From contig NZ_NOLJ01000003.1 in the NCBI RefSeq assembly GCF_002246015.1, positions 765,371 to 829,370 on the forward strand: DNA of 64,000 nt. Direction: 5' to 3'. Positions within the stretch are counted from its first letter, which is position 1; each line of letters opens with the position of its first letter. Positions 7,860-15,078 of the stretch are shown here, in pieces. This DNA is from Nostoc sp. 'Peltigera membranacea cyanobiont' 210A (GTDB lineage: Bacteria > Cyanobacteriota > Cyanobacteriia > Cyanobacteriales > Nostocaceae). Under the pieces are notes generated by a model, which saw only the letters and a list, made by a program, of their open reading frames with translations, was not told where the DNA came from and did not search any database. A program made the translations under genes and the position numbers.

Positions 7860-10238
7860 GTGGACAAGTTAATCATCTTAAAGTTAGGGGAGGGAAACTT
7901 TGAACAAGGGTTTACCGTGACTCTACAGATTGGCGATGAAAATGTCCGCCCGACTGTGGAAATCACAGGTGAGCTTCCCCCCAACCCGGAAATTCTCCGC
8001 GATTATCACCGTTGGCAATCTATTTATCGTAATTTAAAGTTGCCATCCCGTCCGATTGGTTTACCTAAAGAACTTAACCAAGCCCCCAGCCTAGAATACT
8101 GCCAGCAGGTGAGTGAGGAATTTAAAGTAAGTTTTAATGCTTGGCTTGCTTCCGATTCCTTTCGTTCTATCCGCGAGAAATTGTTAGAAAAACTCATGCT
8201 TGCGGATAATATTCGGATGCTTTTACAAACCAAAGACTTGCGATTACAGAAATTTCCCTGGCATCTTTGGGATTTGATAGAACGCTATCCCCAGGCAGAA
8301 ATAGCCCTGAGCGCTCCTGGCTACGAACAAGTCAACCTTAACCGCATAGCAACTACATCCGACAAAGTAAAAATCTTAGCGATTTTGGGTAACAGTCAAG
8401 GTATTGATACCAAAGCAGACCAGGCGCTACTTAATTTGTTACCCAATACAGATATAACTTTTTTAGTTGAACCACAATGCCTTGACCTGACTGACCAACT
8501 ATGGGAGCAGAATTGGCAGATTCTATTTTTTGCCGGACATAGTTCCACTCAGGAAACGAATCAAACAGGAAAAATCTATATCAATCAAACTGAAAGTCTC
8601 ACAATTAGCCAGTTAAAGTATGCCTTAAAAAAGGCAGTAGAGCGAGGTCTAAAACTAGCGATTTTCAATTCTTGTGATGGTTTGGGATTGGCATGGGAGT
8701 TTGCAGATTTACATATTCCTCAAATTATCGTGATGCGAGAACCTGTACCCGATCGCGTGGCGCAACAGTTTTTAAAGTATTTTTTGGAAGCCTTCGCACG
8801 GGGAGACTCGTTGTATTTAGCCGTCAGGGAAGCACGAGAAAGGTTACAGGGACTAGAAAACCAATTTCCCTGCGCTACATGGTTGCCTGTCATCTTTCAA
8901 AATCCGGCTGAGATGCCGTTGAATTGGGGGGAATTGTTTAGAAATACACCCAATCTTCCTGCATCTTTGTCTCAAACCACGCCTGTTAGAGAAACCACAA
9001 ATCGGCTTGGCTTCTCATCGATCTTACTGGCGAGCATGGTAGTAACTGGAATATTAATCGGGGTAAGGTATTTGGGTGTGCTGCAACCATTAGAGTTAAG
9101 TGCATTTGACCAACTGGTACGCTTGCGTCCTCCTGAAAAACCAGATTCACGCCTACTGATTGTCACTGTGACTGAAGAAGATGTTCAGGCGCAAAAACCG
9201 GAAAAACCTCAAGGTTCGTTGTCAGACAAATCACTTGCCCAACTGTTAGAAAAATTAGAGACATATCAAGCACAAGTTATTGGTTTGGATATATACCGAG
9301 ATTATCCAGTGGATAAGAATTATCCAGCATTGGCAGCAAGGATGCGAAAAAGCGATCGCTTTGTGGGTGTGTGTCAACTCAGCGATTCCCAAACAGGAAA
9401 ACCAGGTGTGAAACCACCCTCAGAACTTTCTTCACAGAATCTCGGTTTTAGCGATATTGCCATCGATTCAGATAATGTCGTGCGTCGCCATCTGTTAGCC
9501 TTAACTCCTGCGCCCTCATCTCCTTGTACTGCACCCTATGCTCTCAATGTTCAACTTGCACTGCGTTACCTGTACGCTAAGGGAATTCAGTTGGAATTTA
9601 CCCCTGATGGCGCATGGCAATTAGGGAAGCAGCGATTTAAACCAATAGAAGCTCATACCGGGGGTTATCAAGGAGTTGACGCTTTTGGACACCAAACTTT
9701 GTTAAATTATCGTTCCTCTGGTTCCCCAGAAGCGATACCTTCGGCAGGCTTCGCCAACGCACCAACTATGACCTTACAACAAGTGCTAACGGGTAAGCTA
9801 AATGCCAATGCAGTCAAAGGCAAAATAGTCATTATTGGCACAACAGCAGAAACTTTTGGTGATTACTGGTTAACTCCCTACATCACTCCTCAAGGAAAAT
9901 TACAGGCAATACCAGGAGTATTTTTACAAGCCCAAATGGTCAGTCAACTGCTCAGGGCTGCTTTGGACGGACAACCTCTGTTGTGGACTTGGCCACTTTG
10001 GGGTGAGGTAATTTGGGTTTGGGGTTGGTCTTTTTTAGGCGGTTTATTTACTGCTTATCTGCACCGATTCATTTACTTAAGCTTGGCAGGAGGAATAGCT
10101 ATTATCAGTTTATACGTTAGCTGTTTTATATTTTTAATTGTATATAGTTGTTGGGTTCCCCTCATTCCTGCTATGTTGGCTTTAGTAGGTAATAGTTTAA
10201 TAGCTACAACTTACTTAAACATAAAATTTAAAAATTAA
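7860..10238 (+). CDS. CHAT-CHASE2 membrane protein
   Basis: 792 aa, GTG start. The N-terminal half holds a CHAT (caspase-like protease) domain with both catalytic residues: His at about 226 in FFAGHSST and Cys at about 271 in IFNSCDGLGLA. A first membrane helix follows at about 385-405, then an extracytoplasmic CHASE2 sensor domain (about 410-695; LSAFDQLVRLRPPEKPDSRL is its typical opening) and three C-terminal helices (about 710-785). CHASE2 domains sense external signals, so this looks like a signal-gated protease anchored in the membrane. No kinase or cyclase is fused. It lies in one run with the sigma-like, DUF1822 and DUF928 genes. A short dispersed repeat at about 9728-9760 is translated in frame inside CHASE2. 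Confidence 0.9.
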   Translation: MDKLIILKLGEGNFEQGFTVTLQIGDENVRPTVEITGELPPNPEILRDYHRWQSIYRNLKLPSRPIGLPKELNQAPSLEYCQQVSEEFKVSFNAWLASDSFRSIREKLLEKLMLADNIRMLLQTKDLRLQKFPWHLWDLIERYPQAEIALSAPGYEQVNLNRIATTSDKVKILAILGNSQGIDTKADQALLNLLPNTDITFLVEPQCLDLTDQLWEQNWQILFFAGHSSTQETNQTGKIYINQTESLTISQLKYALKKAVERGLKLAIFNSCDGLGLAWEFADLHIPQIIVMREPVPDRVAQQFLKYFLEAFARGDSLYLAVREARERLQGLENQFPCATWLPVIFQNPAEMPLNWGELFRNTPNLPASLSQTTPVRETTNRLGFSSILLASMVVTGILIGVRYLGVLQPLELSAFDQLVRLRPPEKPDSRLLIVTVTEEDVQAQKPEKPQGSLSDKSLAQLLEKLETYQAQVIGLDIYRDYPVDKNYPALAARMRKSDRFVGVCQLSDSQTGKPGVKPPSELSSQNLGFSDIAIDSDNVVRRHLLALTPAPSSPCTAPYALNVQLALRYLYAKGIQLEFTPDGAWQLGKQRFKPIEAHTGGYQGVDAFGHQTLLNYRSSGSPEAIPSAGFANAPTMTLQQVLTGKLNANAVKGKIVIIGTTAETFGDYWLTPYITPQGKLQAIPGVFLQAQMVSQLLRAALDGQPLLWTWPLWGEVIWVWGWSFLGGLFTAYLHRFIYLSLAGGIAIISLYVSCFIFLIVYSCWVPLIPAMLALVGNSLIATTYLNIKFKN

Positions 10239-10294
10239 TAATAACTCCAATTGGAAGCATGAAAATCGCCGTTTAGTATGAGTTAGGAGGTTTT

Positions 10295-11110
10295 ATGAAA
10301 AGCTATTGGCAAAAAATACAATTAATCGCGGCATTCGGAATGACTTTATGGGGAATTATCGGCTATTCTCCCATGATTGGGATGACACCAGTTGCAGCCA
10401 CTCCTAAGAAATTTTCGCCTCCTCCGCCTCCTCCAGACAGGGGTGCAGCAGGCGATCGCGGCGGGGCTGCAAGTCGTGGTTGTGGTGTTGGTAATAAGTC
10501 TATAGTTGCACTTGTACCTGTATACAAAGAGACAGTAAATCAAGGACAAACACAAGCTGTTGCTGTTACTAAAGTTTGGGGTTTGACAAATGAAGAATAT
10601 CCAACTTTTTGGTTTTTTGTCCCCTATCAAAAATCTCTAATTGATTCCATTGAGTTTGTTGTCAAAGATGAGTCAAGTAAACAAAGTCAAACTCTTTACC
10701 GAACAGTAGTAACAATACCAGAAGTACCAGGAATTATTAGCATTCGCTTAAACGCAAATACTCCCCCATTGCAAGTAGACAAGATGTATCACTGGTTTTT
10801 TAAGATAAAAGTCATTTGCAATCCCCAACAACCTCCAGAACGAGAGTATGTGGAAGGATGGGTGCAACGAGTCAATCCAAATCCTCAATTAGTAGATAGC
10901 TTGAAGCAAGCAACTCCTCAGCAACGGGTAAACCTTTATGCCGAGAATGGTATTTGGTACGATGCCTTGACTACTTTGGCTGAATTACGTCTTAGCAAAC
11001 CTGAAGATCCAACTCTAGCGGTGGAGTGGATGAATTTGCTTCAATCCGTAGATTTAGAGAATTTAGCTAAACAACCTTTGATAAAATGTTGCGAAGCTAA
11101 GGCAAAGTAG
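10295..11110 (+). CDS. DUF928 family exported protein
   Basis: 271 aa with an N-terminal signal peptide (hydrophobic segment about 10-35, cleavage probably near VAATPKK), then a proline-rich linker FSPPPPPPDRG and a Gly/Arg-rich stretch. The body WFFVPYQKSLIDSIEFVVKD and YHWFFKIKVICN is typical of DUF928, a cyanobacterial family that accompanies CHASE2 proteins. It is probably periplasmic and could be a ligand or partner of the CHASE2 domain (inference). An AGGAGG ribosome site stands just upstream of ATG, and the gap to the previous gene is 56 bp. Confidence 0.85.
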   Translation: MKSYWQKIQLIAAFGMTLWGIIGYSPMIGMTPVAATPKKFSPPPPPPDRGAAGDRGGAASRGCGVGNKSIVALVPVYKETVNQGQTQAVAVTKVWGLTNEEYPTFWFFVPYQKSLIDSIEFVVKDESSKQSQTLYRTVVTIPEVPGIISIRLNANTPPLQVDKMYHWFFKIKVICNPQQPPEREYVEGWVQRVNPNPQLVDSLKQATPQQRVNLYAENGIWYDALTTLAELRLSKPEDPTLAVEWMNLLQSVDLENLAKQPLIKCCEAKAK

Positions 11111-11172
11111 CACAGCAGAGCAATAGACCTTTTGCAAAAGTCGCTCAGGCAAATTCCGTTCATTTTTAACTG

Positions 11173-11384
11173 CTATAGAAGTCTTTTAACTGTTAGTTTG
11201 ACAGTTAATTTCTGCTTGACATTCGGGGGAGATGTATCCACCTTCTGGACTTGGCGATGATAGGTGCTATGACCTACTTCTATCCCGGTCATGACCAAGA
11301 TGTCTTTTTCAGCATCTTGGAATGAAACGTTTGCTGCCAGTAATAAACAGCACTTTTCTAATAATGGGCTAAACCGCCTATAGC
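11173..11384 (-). pseudogene. ISKra4-type transposase fragment
   Basis: Translation of this part reads EKCCLLLAANVSFQDAEKDI and TGIEVGHST, typical of the N-terminal third of ISKra4-family transposases, then runs out in KLTVKLTVKRLL without the catalytic domain. It is joined in frame to nitroreductase-like sequence upstream. No terminal inverted repeats were identified. Family assignment is from memory of conserved wording and is moderate. Confidence 0.55.
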
Positions 11385-11732
11385 CGGTTTCGAGCAGTGT
11401 CGCTACTGAATTGTCCTTACTGGTAATGAGAATCCAACCTGCCGATACCGACACTTCCTTTTTAACGTTATCAATGCCTCGCTCTCTGAAATCATTTTTC
11501 ATCACATTGTCTTTGCCGTAAGCATTCCGCGCCACCCAGTGTTATGACCGCTCGGCGCGAGGGAGGCGAGAAACAGAATTTCTTTTTCATCCGGTTTGAG
11601 AGTTTTTTTGTTATCGTTTTCTGGTTTTATATCCGCCCTTAAAAGATTCCTTTTATCACTCAACAAATAAGATGTTGTCCCGACTGCAATCATTGTCCCG
11701 CCAGCAATGCCGATAAATTTTTTTCTATTCAT
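11385..11732 (-). pseudogene. Nitroreductase-like (Acg/Tat-type) 5' remnant
   Basis: Starts MNRKKFIGIAGGTMIAVGTT, a Tat-like signal, and continues to FLASLAPSGHNT, the usual FMN-binding opening of this group (normally followed by QPW). Reading then needs a frame change at about 11530, after which WILITSKDNSVATLLETG, also nitroreductase-like, follows before transposase sequence begins. The gene is therefore frameshifted or internally deleted and truncated by the insertion-sequence fragment. Confidence 0.55.
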
Positions 11733-12337
11733 AATGAGCGTCTTCCGATCTCAAGGTTTTGTTGAAATTTAGATTCAACTAACTGCAATCCGTGTTTCTC
11801 TCTGTTTACTGACAACAGCTAAAGCTGATAGTATTAAAACAAATAAAAATTCCTGCATAGTCAGGCTTTGCTGGTTTTAACGTGCTGATTGCGTCGCTTG
11901 AGATTGATGACTAATCATTTGATTCCTTGATTCGCTTTTGTATAGAACTGATTTGATATCCTCGTTCCCAGGATCGGGCTGGAAATGCGAACGTAGTAGC
12001 GCATCTAGCCTAAATTTATGGATAAAGCGATCGCTAAAAGTCTTGACTATCTACTGATAGCAAAAATCTAAATTTCATTGTCACAGGTCTATCCTTGTTT
12101 GCGTGATATTCGATAATGTCACCTCAGCGATCGCATCTGTGGCGAGAAGGGCAGTTTGACGATTGAGCCGTGGTTCTAAAAATGTCAGTTCATGGTGATA
12201 TTGCACATTGGCGACTGTGAAAAATTGGCGATTGTATGACTTGGTACTAAAAAAAGTTTTTCTTAGTTACCCGATTACTGTTGCTTCAAAGCTTTGGAGG
12301 GCGATTGACAGAATAATTTTGTCTAGAATCTGCTTCT
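11733..12337. other. Gene-free stretch of about 600 bp
   Basis: I see no convincing coding sequence, RNA or repeat here beyond scattered HIP1-like GCGATCGC sites. A short plus-strand ORF at 12208 overlaps the HdeD gene end and resembles nothing. Confidence 0.5.
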
Positions 12338-12892
12338 TTACTGGAAAGCCCGTCGCTGTCCTGAATGCAGAGTCAGCATCCAAACTCCATCGAACAAGAG
12401 ATTGATTCCAATGAAAGTGCCAATTAGCCAAGCTGCGCTAAACGGAAAGTTAGACCAAACAAAAATACCGAAAATAATACCGATGATTCCGCTCACAAGC
12501 ATCAATCCCCAGTTAGGTGAAATCCGGCGCATTTGAAATGCGATCGCTACTTGAATGATGCCTTGTACAAAAATGGTAATGCCCAACACTAACGTGAAGG
12601 CCAGCAACCCTCCGAGCGGATTTGCCACCACGAGAATTCCAGCCAGGAGATACAAAAGACCTAGAATTAGCTTCCCAATAACTTGACCTGCACCTCTTGA
12701 TTGAAAGGCATAAACAATTTGAGTAATTCCGGCAAAGATGAATATCCAGCCAAACAGTAAGGTTGAAGCAACGCTGGCAAAGAAAGGAAATGCAATCGCA
12801 ATGATGCCCAACACGATCATTAGAATAGCGATCGCGGTTGTCCATCCAGAGCTAACAACTTGCTCATCAGTTTTAGGCTCAATAACTCTCAT
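12338..12892 (-). CDS. HdeD-family (DUF308) membrane protein
   Basis: 184 aa with six closely spaced hydrophobic helices and DUF308-type repeats (AIAILMIVLGIIAIAFPF; FGWIFIFAGITQIVYAF; LLYLLAGILVVANPLGG). HdeD of enterobacteria is linked to acid resistance, while the biochemical role of the family is unclear. It lies 72 bp after oleate hydratase on the same strand and is probably the last gene of that operon. An AGGAG ribosome site precedes ATG. Confidence 0.88.
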   Translation of the reverse strand: MRVIEPKTDEQVVSSGWTTAIAILMIVLGIIAIAFPFFASVASTLLFGWIFIFAGITQIVYAFQSRGAGQVIGKLILGLLYLLAGILVVANPLGGLLAFTLVLGITIFVQGIIQVAIAFQMRRISPNWGLMLVSGIIGIIFGIFVWSNFPFSAAWLIGTFIGINLLFDGVWMLTLHSGQRRAFQ

Positions 12893-12964
12893 GTTGATCT
12901 CCTTTTAAATGGATATTGTTGGCTCCATTGAGTCTGCCGATTTCCCTAAGAGGCTTAGGCAAAC

Positions 12965-14575
12965 TCACTTAAATGCTTTGACTAAAGCCTCAAATTGCAC
13001 TCGCAGTGACTTGTCATGAGGCGAGATAGGTGGGATCTGGCGATTGATACCCAGGAATTCATAGACTGCCATCTGAGCAGCTCGCACCGAATACTCGACC
13101 GTGAAGACGACATCATCAGGAATTTCAACAAACTGGCTGATGAAAGCGAGGTTTTTTGAGCTACGAGGGATCGGCAACGGTCGATCCGTGCGTAAACGAG
13201 GCATAAACATACTTGTGATGTACGGCATTCTGCAAGGAATACAGTTTGCCGATTCCACGATGTCCAGATCGAATCGCAGATGACCGCAGAGTTCCCGAAG
13301 AATTTCTTCACCGTTGCATTCGCTCATCGGCTTGGAAACAAAATCACCCACGCGATCGGGAAAAAGGGCATATCCCCAGAAGACCTGTACATCAGCAGGC
13401 TGATTTATAAAATGGGGTTGATAGGCGAGGACGATGGACATCAGCCAATTTGAGTCTTTAAACGTAATGAGTCCGCCAGTCCCCGCTTGATTGCCGCTAA
13501 ATTCGGCTATTTTATTGAAGAATGCGGGGTTTTTAAGCGTGACAGTGAAAGACTCCCAGAGAGACTCGGCGATGCTGCTATTGAATGCAGAAGGATTCCC
13601 GAAATCTGGGCTTTCCGCCGCCAGCTTTTCCCATAGAATCCAACTGTCGCTGTCCTGTTTGGTCAGCTTCTCAGGTGCATTTGTCATTGACCCCAAACTT
13701 GAGGCATCTGTCATAGATCCGTTTTGCAGAAAAACTAGGTCGCTGTTTTTAACTGCAATGGTTTTACTTTCACTATTCTGCTGATAATGAATGCCTGTCA
13801 CCACAAACTTGCCCTCTTCGGTGTTGCGATCCAGATCCATCACCTTGCAATCTAGGATAAAATGGACACCTTGGGCTGTGAGCCAACTCTGCAATGGACG
13901 AACCAATGAATCGTACTGATTGTAGATGGTTCGCTTAACCCCTGCGAGGGTTTCAATCCGAGAGAATTCCAGCATGAAGCGATGCAAGTAACGCTTGAAT
14001 TCAACAGCACTGTGCCACGGCTGGAAGGCGAACGTAGTAGCCCACATATACCAGAATTCAGTCTCGAAGAATTCAGGGGAAAGCCAATCTGTGATACAAC
14101 TAGCACCCAACTCGGCTTCACCAGCTTGGGTGAGCTTCAGTAACTCTTGACGATTGTGCATGGAAAAGCCCATCGAATTCACAGGGACTTTCGCCCGTCG
14201 GCTGTCAACGAGACGGGCCATGGAATTTGACTTGTGCTGCTCATTGAACTCCATAGTTTCGTCAAATACCGTTTTTCCGGGATAACTCAGGGAGGGGATC
14301 GACTTGTAAAGATCCCAAGTGCATTCATAATTGTCAGTCGTCAACATCCGTCCTCCTCGCATAGAATAACCGTCTACAGGGTTCCCGGCTCCATCCAAAC
14401 TCCCACCCAGGAGGGGCTTTGCTTCTAGGATAAAAATATTTTCGCCAGAGAGTCCGCCGTCGCGAATCATGAAAGCTGCGGCTGCCAAAGAGCCGATACC
14501 ACCACCCAACAGATAGGCATTAAATTCCTTTTTGAGTATTCCAGGATTCTGAAGGAGTTCATTCGTTAGTGACAT
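12965..14575 (-). CDS. ohyA: Oleate hydratase
   Basis: 536-aa flavoprotein that adds water to the cis-9 double bond of oleate-type fatty acids to give 10-hydroxy acids. Seen: FAD-binding AYLLGGGIGSLAAAAFMIRD (about 20-39), then EAKPLLGGSLDGAG and GYSMRGGRMLTTDNYECTWD, signature stretches of the family, and WYMWATTFAFQPWHSAVEFK further on. Length is slightly short of the usual 550-650. It starts 1 bp after the phosphoketolase fragment's stop, so translation is probably coupled. FAD is needed structurally, with no net redox. It sits with two other flavoproteins and a phosphoketolase homologue, suggesting lipid modification. Confidence 0.92.
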   Translation of the reverse strand: MSLTNELLQNPGILKKEFNAYLLGGGIGSLAAAAFMIRDGGLSGENIFILEAKPLLGGSLDGAGNPVDGYSMRGGRMLTTDNYECTWDLYKSIPSLSYPGKTVFDETMEFNEQHKSNSMARLVDSRRAKVPVNSMGFSMHNRQELLKLTQAGEAELGASCITDWLSPEFFETEFWYMWATTFAFQPWHSAVEFKRYLHRFMLEFSRIETLAGVKRTIYNQYDSLVRPLQSWLTAQGVHFILDCKVMDLDRNTEEGKFVVTGIHYQQNSESKTIAVKNSDLVFLQNGSMTDASSLGSMTNAPEKLTKQDSDSWILWEKLAAESPDFGNPSAFNSSIAESLWESFTVTLKNPAFFNKIAEFSGNQAGTGGLITFKDSNWLMSIVLAYQPHFINQPADVQVFWGYALFPDRVGDFVSKPMSECNGEEILRELCGHLRFDLDIVESANCIPCRMPYITSMFMPRLRTDRPLPIPRSSKNLAFISQFVEIPDDVVFTVEYSVRAAQMAVYEFLGINRQIPPISPHDKSLRVQFEALVKAFK

Positions 14576-14576
14576 A

Positions 14577-14984
14577 TTAATAGCCCTGCCGTGATGAAGA
14601 TTTCAATTTGAAAAGCTGCTTCATCCCCTCGATATCCTGCGAAATATTGGGATAAACCTCACTGTAAGTTCCTTCAAGATATACATTGGCAACGATTCCT
14701 GGGCCTCCATGACCTGGACCTGCAACATAAATAACATTGAGATCCTGCGCTTTAATCACACGATTGAAATGAGCGTAAATAAAGTTAAGACCTGGAGTTG
14801 TACCCCAATGTCCAAGCAGTCGAGGTTTGATGTGTTCTAGTTTGAGCGGTTCATGCAGGAGTGGATTATCGAGGAGATAAATTTGACCAACTGAAAGATA
14901 GTTCGCAGCACGCCAGTAAGCATGAATCTTTCGCAGTTGTTCTGTTGTCAGGGTTTTGGGCGCGATCGCAGTAGTAACTGTCAT
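14577..14984 (-). pseudogene. Truncated phosphoketolase N-terminus
   Basis: About 135 residues from ATG 14984 align with the first sixth of a phosphoketolase. [11 protein letters not shown] and [20 protein letters not shown] are fully canonical thiamine-diphosphate-side motifs. After EGMKQLF the sequence runs into KSSSRQGY and stops, where an intact enzyme would continue QFSFPGGIPSH for another ~650 residues. It is a deletion remnant wedged between the divergent full-length homologue and ohyA. Whether the fragment is translated is unknown; the ORF is still open and coupled to ohyA. Confidence 0.8.
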
Positions 14985-15078
14985 GTTAGGTAATAAGTAC
15001 AAGTTTACAAGTGAAATTTCAAGAGCGATTGGAACAGTAACGAATTAAATCTTTTTCCAACTCATCATGGGTGCAGCA

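Noticed and set aside
12208..12405. 65-aa plus-strand ORF
   Set aside because: Overlaps the 3' end of the HdeD-family gene, no ribosome site and no recognisable sequence.
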